64,000 bases of DNA, from positions 1,550,001 to 1,614,000 of the forward strand of contig NZ_RHJS01000002.1 in assembly GCF_003885045.1 (NCBI RefSeq), read 5' to 3'. Every line of letters begins with the position of its first letter. Positions within the stretch are counted from its first letter, which is position 1. This stretch comes from Schaedlerella arabinosiphila. Its GTDB lineage: Bacteria > Bacillota > Clostridia > Lachnospirales > Lachnospiraceae. Of the stretch, positions 1 to 8,152 are shown piece by piece. Both the position numbers and the translations under genes were made by a program. The notes below the pieces were generated by a model. That model was given only the letters and a program-made list of their open reading frames with translations. It was not told the DNA's origin and made no database searches.

Positions 1-2115
1 GGACTCATCCGACCTATTGCGAACCTGTTCAGCCACCTTGGACGTATGTGATGCCGTTTCTGCAAAGAAATGGCTGGTCGTCCGGATTTGTTCATTGATT
101 TGTTGTAATTTGCCGATCACCTCGCCGCTGTGCTTAAGAACCGCATGACACTGTACTTGAATATTGTGAATATTCTGTACAATTTCATCAAACAGCTGGT
201 TGGCGCCAATCACCTTCTGTAGTCCGGTTTCTACCTGCCTCAAACTGACTTCAGATCGCTCAATCATATCAGATGTATCCGCCTTCATCCCCTGTAACAA
301 ACCCTCAATATCGGAAACGACCTTCGCTGTTGCTTCCGACAAATCTTTTATATTGGCGGCCACCACGGAAAACTCTTTGCCATGAACACCGGCGTGCGTC
401 ACCTCAATGGAGGCATTGTGTGAAAGAGTAGCCGTTTGCAAGAACATATCCTCAATACTTTTTAACATTCCCTCAATCTGCTCACAGCGCAGATTAAGCT
501 GGCTGGCCAGTTCATTGTTTTTTTGTGTGGAGAGGAAAGTTTCCTCCATCTTTTGCATCATTTGATGCATGCTCTGTGCGCCTTCCATGGACAGACCGTT
601 TGTTTTTTCCATATTCTGCAAGACAATTTTTATACTGTTATCTGTGTTGCCCACCGAGGTATCAATGATCCGCGTATATTCATCACAGGTATGCATCAAT
701 TGCATCTGTTGTTGCATCTGAGCAGAGAGCATATTCAAATCTCTGACGACGCTTTCCAGGACGATTGAAAAATCCGTAATCTCCCCATTGACCTCACCCG
801 TGGAGTTATTGATTTTCTCAATCACTGTATTCAGTGTATTTTTTAGCAGAGCGGTATTGTCGTCCTTTTGGGCTTCTTTTTGCACCGCCCGCCTGTCCAT
901 TAAGCGAATAAATGGCAGATAAATCAGAATGCCTGCAGCAATATTGATGACCTGGAGGACGCTGCCAGACAGGTGCCCGCCAGTTGCCAGATAACCGCTG
1001 ATCAAAGGCGGCATCGCCCAATGCACTTCGGTTACAACCCGGGCAACCAAACCGAGAGACATCGCACTCCATGAAACCAGCGTTATCGTGAGCGGCGTGA
1101 GCAAAAAAGGGATCAGCAAAATGGGGTTCAGGATTATAGGAAAGCCGAACAACACAATTTCATTCATGTTGAAGAGTGCGAATACACCGCCCATTTTGGC
1201 GATGCTGCGCATATACCGACTCCTGGCAATAATCAACACCGCGATGATGATGCACAGCGATGTGCCCGCTCCCCCCATAAATACAAAAGTATCCAGAAAG
1301 CCCTTACTGATAATGTCAAGCTGCTTGTCAAAAGCATCGTGATTCAAAGCATATTGGCTGGTATTATGGATGAGATTCTCGCCGAAGACACTAACCATGA
1401 TGCTGTCCATCACATTTCCGCCATGAATACCGAAGAACCAGAAAATATGAATGCCGAATACCAGTAACAAGGTACCGGAAAGTCCGCCACCATCGGCCGC
1501 TGAAAAAAGAAGCGACAGGGCAGTATAAATCCACTCGTCAATCCCTTTGCCGGAGGTCGTCAATATGATGCCGTTTGTGAAGGCAATGCAGAAAACGGAC
1601 AGCATGACGGGGAAAAGAGCCGCAAACATTTGCCGCACCTCCTCCGCCGTATCCTCCGAAATATTGATTTTAAGATTGGAAAATGCATGGTACAGCTCGG
1701 TGGCCATAATCGCGATTAAAATAGCCCCGAAAAGCCCACTGGAACCCAATTGGCTTAGCGAGATGCCGCCATCCGAAGTTCTGACGCAAATGGTCAGATA
1801 GGCAGATACGCTTGTGAGGGCCGAGAGCGTACCGTTAAGTTTATAGGTATTACCGAGATAATAGCCCAAAGTCCATGCAATCAAAATCGCCATGATAGCT
1901 GTGCTGCCCAGCCAGATCGCGCCATTTACCACCCGGATCACCTGTCCAGCCGGGGTAGACAGACCTGTCTGCACTATGTCAATGGGCATATTATTGATCA
2001 GCGATGCTATAGATCCCAGGATGATTATTGGCAACGTGATGATAAACGCTTTTTTTATAGAGATAATATAACGGTTTTGGAATAGCCTGTCGGCTGCCTG
2101 CAAGATGTTTTCCAT
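1..2115 (-). CDS. PTS EIIC permease fused to chemoreceptor-type signalling domain (partial)
   Basis: One uninterrupted frame runs from the ATG at 2115 to base 1: 705 codons are in the window and the C-terminus is off the left edge. Residues 1 to about 415 form a lactose/cellobiose-type PTS EIIC permease. It has hydrophobic helices, the FWFFGIHGGN loop near residue 227, NMNEIVLFGFPIILNP near 318 (family form NINEP) and MPPLISGYLATGG near 367. After a short charged linker, residues about 430-705 are the helical coiled coil of a methyl-accepting chemotaxis protein. The hairpin tip near 560-580 reads HNASIEVTHAG then GKEFSVVA, against NAAIEAARAGE and GRGFAVVA in the family; Asn and Glu are kept and Arg is His. 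No HAMP domain lies between the halves. The start follows AGGAGGA by 7 bases; a second in-frame ATG at 2121 is too close to that site. It may be a sugar-transport-coupled sensor. The domain calls are strong; the function is inferred. Confidence 0.85.
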   Translation of the reverse strand, partial: MENILQAADRLFQNRYIISIKKAFIITLPIIILGSIASLINNMPIDIVQTGLSTPAGQVIRVVNGAIWLGSTAIMAILIAWTLGYYLGNTYKLNGTLSALTSVSAYLTICVRTSDGGISLSQLGSSGLFGAILIAIMATELYHAFSNLKINISEDTAEEVRQMFAALFPVMLSVFCIAFTNGIILTTSGKGIDEWIYTALSLLFSAADGGGLSGTLLLVFGIHIFWFFGIHGGNVMDSIMVSVFGENLIHNTSQYALNHDAFDKQLDIISKGFLDTFVFMGGAGTSLCIIIAVLIIARSRYMRSIAKMGGVFALFNMNEIVLFGFPIILNPILLIPFLLTPLTITLVSWSAMSLGLVARVVTEVHWAMPPLISGYLATGGHLSGSVLQVINIAAGILIYLPFIRLMDRRAVQKEAQKDDNTALLKNTLNTVIEKINNSTGEVNGEITDFSIVLESVVRDLNMLSAQMQQQMQLMHTCDEYTRIIDTSVGNTDNSIKIVLQNMEKTNGLSMEGAQSMHQMMQKMEETFLSTQKNNELASQLNLRCEQIEGMLKSIEDMFLQTATLSHNASIEVTHAGVHGKEFSVVAANIKDLSEATAKVVSDIEGLLQGMKADTSDMIERSEVSLRQVETGLQKVIGANQLFDEIVQNIHNIQVQCHAVLKHSGEVIGKLQQINEQIRTTSHFFAETASHTSKVAEQVRNRSDES

Positions 2116-2158
2116 AGTCATTCCTCCTAATAGAATCTCATATATACATTTAATACGA

Positions 2159-2190
2159 ATTGTAGCATAAAATGCCTCAAATTACATCAA
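2159..2190 (-). promoter_or_regulatory. candidate promoter of the EIIC-chemoreceptor gene
   Basis: On the minus strand an extended -10, TGCTACAAT (2167 to 2159), lies about 44 bases before the start codon. A weak -35, TTGATG (2190-2185), sits 20 bases upstream of the -10 hexamer, longer than ideal, so the extended -10 would carry most of the recognition. Confidence 0.4.
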
Positions 2191-2697
2191 AAACCTTTTC
2201 CTTTCTGAATATGCATCTTGAATGTATTACCATGACAATCATACAAACCATTTGATAAGTTGTTATAAGTCATAATCGCCCACCATGGAAGCAACAAACT
2301 CCTATGGGGTAAAAATACAACTCTTATTCTCTTTTGTTCTCGGGAACATCTATTCCTTTCGCCTTTACTTGTGATACGGACATCCGTGCCACATCCGCAC
2401 ACAACAATCCCCCGGTCTGAATCATACGGACAAGGCAAGCTGGGTAACAGAACCCGGAGCTTATTCAAAATATGCACAATACTACACCGCTTCGTTGGCT
2501 GATGATGCTTTCAGGAGGGCATTTTACCGGAGAAATGATGGAAAAAGTCTTGGAGAATTGTGGATAGACGTACAGAAACATCGAGGAGTTATCCTGAAAA
2601 TATTTTGTGTCCATATTCTTAATTTTTATGAATAGTAACAAATTTTTGTGAAATTTTTGAAAAATAATATAATTTAGTAGTAATCTGAAAAGGATAG
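2191..2697. other. intergenic stretch without a convincing gene
   Basis: About 500 bases separate the minus-strand permease fusion from the next + strand gene. Short open frames exist on both strands. A minus-strand frame at 2187-2477 has scattered Cys and a basic RIRVVFLPHRSLLLP stretch faintly like the N-terminal zinc ribbon of some transposases, but it lacks a ribosome binding site and a complete domain. The 3' third is very AT-rich. It may hold a decayed mobile-element fragment; nothing firm can be called. Confidence 0.3.
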
Positions 2698-2706
2698 TGC
2701 TATAAT
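2698..2706 (+). promoter_or_regulatory. extended -10 promoter element
   Basis: TGCTATAAT, a perfect extended -10, lies 48 bases before the start of the small membrane protein at 2755 and follows an AT-rich tract. No good -35 is visible 16-18 bases upstream. Confidence 0.55.
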
Positions 2707-2754
2707 AAAAAACAAGTGAATCTAGATTCAAAGATGGGAAAGGACGGAAAGAAT

Positions 2755-3003
2755 ATGGATGCTATGAGCAAGGTGGAAGGATTGATCGCGGAGACAAAGT
2801 TAAAGGAACTGCTTCACAGGAACGAGGCGGAAAAGCAGAAAAACGCAGTTGTATGGGCATTGGCGATCATTGGAGCGATCGCGGCGGTTGCGGCGATTGC
2901 ATTTGCCGTGTATAAGTTTGTGACACCGGATTATCTGGAAGACTTCGAGGAAGATTTTGACGACGATTTCGATGATTATTTCAGTGAGGAAGACCAGGTA
3001 TAA
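2755..3003 (+). CDS. small single-pass membrane protein with acidic tail
   Basis: Encodes 82 residues: a charged amphipathic N-terminal helix, one hydrophobic segment (about residues 33-55, rich in Ala and Ile), then a strongly acidic tail of Asp, Glu and Phe. The predicted topology is one membrane pass. I chose the ATG at 2755 because GAAAGGACGG lies just upstream; an in-frame ATG at 2716 would add 13 residues but has no ribosome binding site and lies only 10 bases after the -10 element. I know similar small proteins in Lachnospiraceae but no function for them. It is probably a separate unit from rlmD, since about 290 bases follow. Confidence 0.7.
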   Translation: MDAMSKVEGLIAETKLKELLHRNEAEKQKNAVVWALAIIGAIAAVAAIAFAVYKFVTPDYLEDFEEDFDDDFDDYFSEEDQV

Positions 3004-3293
3004 TCTGCGGTAATCAGGTGAGTGTTCCTGCGGGCACAGGCCCAAGGGATGTGTTTGCACATAGATGACCTGTCCGCCAGGCGGGCTGCTCTTTTCGGAT
3101 CGCGGATCTTTATGGATCACGGCAGGGAAGGGCGCTCTCCTGACGGACAGGTCATATTGGCGGCTGTTGTGAGAGTCAAAGGCTCAGGGCAGGATGTACT
3201 GTTGCACTCTGCCTCTTTTTGCGTTGCGCTTTATCCGGGAATTGCAATGGACAGCCTTTGGGGACATCCGGCTATGATTGATAAGGGGAAGAG
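3004..3293. other. intergenic stretch with a long-range inverted repeat
   Basis: This 290-base gap before rlmD contains two 15-base arms, 3067-3081 (starting GACCTGTCCG) and 3139-3153 (ending CGGACAGGTC), complementary at 14 of 15 positions with 57 bases between them. A GTG-initiated open frame crosses it but shows no protein-like features. A structured RNA or 5' leader of rlmD is possible; I cannot match it to a known RNA family. Confidence 0.4.
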
Positions 3294-4673
3294 ATGAAAA
3301 AAGGGCAGATATATGAGGGGACCATTGAGTCCGTAGATTTTCCGAACAAGGGAAATATCTATCTGGACGGGGAAAAGCAGCATGTAGTGGTAAAAAACGG
3401 GATTCCGGGGCAGAAGGTCCGCTTCGCGGTTCGGAAGTGTAAGCGGGGCAGCGCCCAGGGGAGCCTTCTGGAGGTGCTGGAGAAGTCGCCCCTGGAGACA
3501 AGGGAGCCGGTCTGCAGCCAATTTCCGGCCTGCGGAGGGTGCATGTACCAGACCATGTCCTATGAGGCCCAGCTTGAGATGAAGGCAGGCCAGGTCAGAC
3601 GGGTTCTGGATCAGGCTCTGGAGCCAGAGGGCAGCTATGTGTTTGAAGGGATTCTGGGCAGCCCACAGGAATTTGGCTACCGGAACAAAATGGAATTTTC
3701 TTTTGGAGACGCGTATAAGGGAGGCCCGCTGTCCCTGGGGCTCCATAAAAAGGGGAGCACCTATGATGTGCTGACCGCAGCCGACTGCAGGCTGGTCCAC
3801 AGGGACATGACGGCGATATTAAGCTGCGTACTTGCGTATTTTCAGGAGCGTGGCACTTCCTATTATAAGAAGCTGCAGCATTTGGGATATCTCCGGCATC
3901 TGCTTCTGCGCCGGGGGGATGCCACCGGCGAGCTGCTGGTCAACCTTGTGACGACCACACAGGAGGAGATGGACCTGGGGCCTTTGACAAAGCTGCTTCT
4001 GGGCTTGGAGCTGGAAGGGAGGATTGCGGGAATCCTTCATATTTATAATGATTCCCTCTCCGATGTGGTAAAAAGTGACAGGACAGAGCTGCTCTACGGA
4101 CAGGATTATTTTACGGAGAAGCTTCTGGGACTGGATTTTAAGGTGACGCCGTTCTCCTTCTTCCAGCCCAATTCCCGCGGCGCCGAGGTGCTGTACCGTG
4201 TGGTCAGGGAATACATCGGTGATATCCGGAATCAGACGGTTTTTGACCTGTTCAGCGGGACCGGAACCATTGCACAGGTGCTGGCCCCGGTGGCAAAGCA
4301 GGTGATCGGTGTGGAGATTGTCGAGGAGGCGGTGGAAGCGGCCAGGGAGAATGCAAAGCACAACGGACTGGACAACTGCCGCTTCCTTGCGGGGGATGTG
4401 TTCCGGGTGCTGGATGAGATTTCGGAAAAGCCGGACGTGATCGTGCTGGACCCGCCCCGGGACGGAATCCATCCGAAGGCGTTGCCGAAGATCCTGGATT
4501 ACCGGGTGGACCGGATCGTCTACATTTCCTGTAAGGTGACCAGCCTTGCGAGGGACCTGGAGATGATACAGGGAAGGGGATATAAACTGGTGAAGTGTAC
4601 GGCAGTGGATCAGTTCTGCCAGACCGTCCATACGGAATGCGTATGTCTGCTGTCAAGAAAGCAGACAGGCTGA
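3294..4673 (+). CDS. rlmD: 23S rRNA (uracil-C5)-methyltransferase, RlmD/RumA family
   Basis: A 459-residue protein of the TrmA/RlmD family, which methylates C5 of a uracil in 23S rRNA with SAM. An N-terminal TRAM-type beta barrel (residues 1-60) is followed by a Cys cluster, CSQFPACGGCMYQ (about 77-89), that in the family holds a 4Fe-4S centre. The SAM fold carries VFDLFSGTGTIAQ, then VIVLDPPRDGIHP, then the catalytic ISCKVTSLARDL motif with the nucleophilic Cys. Length is typical. It starts at ATG 3294 after AGGGGAAGAG. Clostridia often carry several paralogues of this family (RlmCD-like), so the exact uracil modified is not settled. It is followed directly by a palindromic repeat at 4680. 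Confidence 0.9.
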   Translation: MKKGQIYEGTIESVDFPNKGNIYLDGEKQHVVVKNGIPGQKVRFAVRKCKRGSAQGSLLEVLEKSPLETREPVCSQFPACGGCMYQTMSYEAQLEMKAGQVRRVLDQALEPEGSYVFEGILGSPQEFGYRNKMEFSFGDAYKGGPLSLGLHKKGSTYDVLTAADCRLVHRDMTAILSCVLAYFQERGTSYYKKLQHLGYLRHLLLRRGDATGELLVNLVTTTQEEMDLGPLTKLLLGLELEGRIAGILHIYNDSLSDVVKSDRTELLYGQDYFTEKLLGLDFKVTPFSFFQPNSRGAEVLYRVVREYIGDIRNQTVFDLFSGTGTIAQVLAPVAKQVIGVEIVEEAVEAARENAKHNGLDNCRFLAGDVFRVLDEISEKPDVIVLDPPRDGIHPKALPKILDYRVDRIVYISCKVTSLARDLEMIQGRGYKLVKCTAVDQFCQTVHTECVCLLSRKQTG

Positions 4674-4679
4674 GGAAGT

Positions 4680-4716
4680 GTTACTGTTCACACCCTGGCC
4701 GGGTGCTCACAGTAAC
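4680..4716. repeat. dispersed 37-base imperfect palindrome, copy 1
   Basis: Outer arms GTTACTGT and ACAGTAAC pair perfectly, three mismatched positions follow, then CACCC pairs with GGGTG around a 5-base loop. The same element recurs at 62278-62314 with only three base changes. It lies 6 bases after the rlmD stop, so it may act as a 3'-end stem; no T-tract follows. Confidence 0.8.
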
Positions 4717-4745
4717 AAAGGCATGAAAATTTCATGATTCTACCA

Positions 4746-4775
4746 TTGCAAGAATCGGTAAAATAATGCTATAAT
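4746..4775 (+). promoter_or_regulatory. promoter of the DUF5717 operon
   Basis: TTGCAA (4746-4751), an 18-base spacer and TATAAT (4770-4775), the -10 preceded by TGC. It lies 58 bases before the TTG start of the first gene. Confidence 0.65.
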
Positions 4776-4833
4776 CCTTAGTAGTATACCCAGAGGGCGG
4801 CTTGTTTAGAATGTTTTGAAGTAGGTGACGAAT

Positions 4834-7800
4834 TTGAAGAATAAGATTAAACGTCTTTCTAAAGGAGACTTTCATATTCCACAACCAGATATTATCTTTT
4901 CCGAGACCCACATTACCATGCGTGTGGGGGAAGGCGAGGTATATAAAGGCAGTTTTTCCCTGCAGAATCAGGGGGAGGGAACCATCCGCGGGCTGGTGTA
5001 TCCTTCTTCTTTCCGTATGCGCTGCGAAGAGACAGGCTTTGACGGCAATCCGGTGAATATCTATTATGTGTATGACGGGACCGGCCTGGTGCCCGGGCAT
5101 GTGGAGCACGGCCGTTTTACCATCGTGTGCAACGGCGGGGAATTTGACATCGCGTTTACGGCCATCATCGAGAAACCGTTTGTCATGACGCGCTACGGCA
5201 AGGTGCAGAGCCTGGAGGATTTTAAGAAGCTGTCGTTTCAGGATCCGGCCGAGGCGGAGAAGCTGTTTCGATCCCGTGATTTTTATGAGATTTTAAAATA
5301 TGAAGATAAACGAATCCAGGCGCTTTATGACAACATGCGCAAGTGGGAGCTGGACCAGCAGGCGCTGGAGGAATTTCTGGTAGGCTGCAAGCAGAAGGAG
5401 AAGGTATTTCTGACGCTGGAGGAGGAGAGCCGGGCGTTCATCTCCCTGACCGAGACCAGGAAGGAGATCTTTACGATCAAGAAGAATACCTGGGGGCATC
5501 TTCTCATCGACGTACATACGGAAAGCGACTTTTTATCCATAGAGCGGACCAGAATTTCCACAGAAGAGTTCATCGGAAATTCTTACCGGATGGAGTACAT
5601 CATCCATGACGAGAGGCTCCACAAGGGGAGCAACTTCGGACAGATCATCCTGGAGTCCCCCTACGAGACGCTGACTTATGAGATCGTGGTGGAAAAGAAC
5701 GTAGACCGGGATGAGGAGCACCATGCCCAGGAGCAGGAGTTTGCCGGGATTCTGAAAGGCTTTCTCCAGTATGAGGCAGGGAAGAAGGAGCTTTCCACCT
5801 GGACGGAGGAAGCCCTGCGCCGGGTGGAACACCTGCGGAAGAAGAGCGACAAAAATGATATGTACCTTCTGGTAAACGCCCATATCAGCCTGATCGGAAA
5901 CCGGATGGAGGAGGCGAAGCTTCTTCTGGAATCTTATAATTACAACCGGTTTGCGATTGGAAAAAATGCCGAGCTGAGTTCCTATTATCTCTATCTGACG
6001 ACCCTTTTGAGCAATGATTCCATCGGACAGAGACGTGTGGCCGAGGAGATTTCCAAGTACTACATGAAGCATCCGGAGAGCTGGAAGATCCTGTGCATGC
6101 TGGTACAGGTGGATTCGGAATATAAGATCTTAAGCGAACGGCTGCGGGTGATGGAGAACCTGTTTTATGAAGAAAAGCCCCACAGCCTGATCTTCTATCT
6201 GGTGGTGTTCCGATGCTTCCGGGAGAAGAGCACGTCCCTGAAAAAGCTGGGAATGTTCGAGGTGCGGGTTCTGTTTTTTGCCGCAAAGTACAAGCTGATG
6301 ACAAAGGAACTGGCTCTGTACACGGCGAATCTGGCAAGCCAGCTCAAGACGTTTGACAAGCATTTATACAATACGCTGGTGCTGTGCTATAAGATGTATC
6401 CCGAATCCATGATCCTGACGGCGATCTGCACCCTGCTGATTAAGGGGAACTGTGTGGACAACATCTATTTCCGCTGGTATGAAAAAGCAGTGAAGTCGGA
6501 GCAGAAGATCGCCCAGCTATATGAATTTTATATGGCTTCGGTGAAGGAGGCGCAGTTTAAAAAGGCACTTCCGCGGTCGGTCTATCTGTACTTTATGCAC
6601 GGCAATTCCCTCAATTACCACAAACTGGCCTTTTTGTATGCCAACCTGATTTCCTATGTGGATGAGGGAAGCGAGATCTATGCCCATTACCGGGATGAGA
6701 TCGAAGCCTTTGCGTGGAACCAGATGGAGCGCAGGCATATCGACGAACACCTGCGGATCATTTACAAGCGGTTTGTGGCGGAAAGGCTCATGAATCCAGA
6801 CCGGGTGAAGGCGCTGTACGACATCTGCCATGCCTATGAGATCACCACCAAGGTGCGGAACATGAAGTGCATCCATGTGGTGGCCGAGGACGGAAAGATT
6901 ACCCAGACGGTTCCCTATACGGAAGACGGGGCGCAGGTATTCTTGTATTCCAAGACGGACCGGCTGGTATGGGAGGCCCGGAACGGACGGCACTATACGG
7001 ATTCGATTCCCTATGAAAGCAAGCGGCTGTTTTATGAACTGCGCTACCTGGATATGTGCAAAAGATACATCAACGGGATGCGGCTGAGACGGCTGGAAGA
7101 GGAAGCTGAGGAGCTGACGCTGGAGACGGTCCGCTCTGTAGGCGTAGAGCAGTATACAGAGGAAGAACTGTTCGCGCTCAGCAGCAAGACCATCCGGGAA
7201 ACGAATTACGAATGCGATGATTTCCTGACGTACATCTGCTTCGAGCTGTTTAAGAAGGGGCAGTACGACAAGGTGACGCTGACCTATCTGGCCAATTATT
7301 ACTGCGGAGCGACCACGGACATGAAGCTGCTCTGGCGGGAGGCGAAGGAGTTTGAGGTCCATACCCATAAGCTTGGCGAGAGGATTCTGACGCAGATGCT
7401 GTTTGCAGAAGAGATCTTCGCGGAGGCTCCGGTCTTTGAGGATTATTATGCGGAAGGCGCATATTTCCGGCTGCAGCAGGCGTATCTGGCCTACATGTCC
7501 CGGGAATACGTGGCCGAGGACCGGAAGATCAGCAGAAGCGTCATCGACATCATCTGCCGGGAATATGAAAAAGGCGAGGACACCATCGACATCTGCAAGA
7601 TCGCGGTGCTGAAATATTATGCGGACAAGGACTATACGCCTTCTCAGCGCAGGACATTGAAAAAGTTTCTGCAGGAACTTTGCGGGAAGCAGCTTTATTT
7701 CCCGTTCTACCTGTCCTATGAGAAGGACTGGCTGATCGAACTGCAGCTCTGGGACAAGACGCTGATCGAGTACAAGGGGCAGAAGGGCAGCCGTGTCATG

Positions 7801-8127
7801 CTGTACTACCAGCTTCAGAAGGGAAATTCCGAAAGCGTGGATTACTCTACGGAGGTGCTTTCCCCGATGTACGACAATATCTATGTAAAGAAGTTTGTCC
7901 TGTTTGCAAATGAAACCCTGAAGTATTATTTTAAAGAAACCATTGACGGCAATTCCTACCGCAGTGAGAAAGAGAGCTGCGGCAAGGAGATCAAAGAGGG
8001 CGAGAACGGGCGTTACGGCCGGCTGAACGATATCCTGCTTTCGGAGGGAAGCACCCGGGAAGCCAGGATGAAAGCATATGCACAGGAGGATATGATCGCC
8101 GCCCATATGTTTGAAAACGAATCTTAA
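4834..8127 (+). CDS. DUF5717 family giant protein, function unknown
   Basis: A 1097-residue protein I recognise as DUF5717, a Lachnospiraceae family without a known role. The N-terminus (residues 10-120) looks like a beta-sandwich with alternating hydrophobic strands (FSETHITMRVGEGEVYKGSF). A second such domain lies near 220-300. The rest is a long alpha-helical solenoid rich in Tyr, Leu and Lys/Glu, resembling TPR-type repeats. No signal peptide or membrane helix is evident, so it is probably cytoplasmic. I prefer the TTG at 4834, six bases after AGTAGGTG; the GTG at 4825 would add three residues and is worse placed. It leads a tight three-gene unit with the Hsp70-like protein at 8153 and the TPR protein at 9411. 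Confidence 0.8.
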   Translation: MKNKIKRLSKGDFHIPQPDIIFSETHITMRVGEGEVYKGSFSLQNQGEGTIRGLVYPSSFRMRCEETGFDGNPVNIYYVYDGTGLVPGHVEHGRFTIVCNGGEFDIAFTAIIEKPFVMTRYGKVQSLEDFKKLSFQDPAEAEKLFRSRDFYEILKYEDKRIQALYDNMRKWELDQQALEEFLVGCKQKEKVFLTLEEESRAFISLTETRKEIFTIKKNTWGHLLIDVHTESDFLSIERTRISTEEFIGNSYRMEYIIHDERLHKGSNFGQIILESPYETLTYEIVVEKNVDRDEEHHAQEQEFAGILKGFLQYEAGKKELSTWTEEALRRVEHLRKKSDKNDMYLLVNAHISLIGNRMEEAKLLLESYNYNRFAIGKNAELSSYYLYLTTLLSNDSIGQRRVAEEISKYYMKHPESWKILCMLVQVDSEYKILSERLRVMENLFYEEKPHSLIFYLVVFRCFREKSTSLKKLGMFEVRVLFFAAKYKLMTKELALYTANLASQLKTFDKHLYNTLVLCYKMYPESMILTAICTLLIKGNCVDNIYFRWYEKAVKSEQKIAQLYEFYMASVKEAQFKKALPRSVYLYFMHGNSLNYHKLAFLYANLISYVDEGSEIYAHYRDEIEAFAWNQMERRHIDEHLRIIYKRFVAERLMNPDRVKALYDICHAYEITTKVRNMKCIHVVAEDGKITQTVPYTEDGAQVFLYSKTDRLVWEARNGRHYTDSIPYESKRLFYELRYLDMCKRYINGMRLRRLEEEAEELTLETVRSVGVEQYTEEELFALSSKTIRETNYECDDFLTYICFELFKKGQYDKVTLTYLANYYCGATTDMKLLWREAKEFEVHTHKLGERILTQMLFAEEIFAEAPVFEDYYAEGAYFRLQQAYLAYMSREYVAEDRKISRSVIDIICREYEKGEDTIDICKIAVLKYYADKDYTPSQRRTLKKFLQELCGKQLYFPFYLSYEKDWLIELQLWDKTLIEYKGQKGSRVMLYYQLQKGNSESVDYSTEVLSPMYDNIYVKKFVLFANETLKYYFKETIDGNSYRSEKESCGKEIKEGENGRYGRLNDILLSEGSTREARMKAYAQEDMIAAHMFENES

Positions 8128-8152
8128 GAATGTGTGAAGGAGGCTGATTTGT

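Noticed and set aside
2187..2477. Possible transposase zinc-ribbon remnant on the minus strand
   Set aside because: The resemblance is limited to scattered Cys and one basic stretch; no catalytic domain or terminal repeats are present.
3022..3297. GTG-initiated 91-codon frame before rlmD
   Set aside because: No recognisable family, odd composition, and it coincides with an inverted repeat; more likely non-coding.
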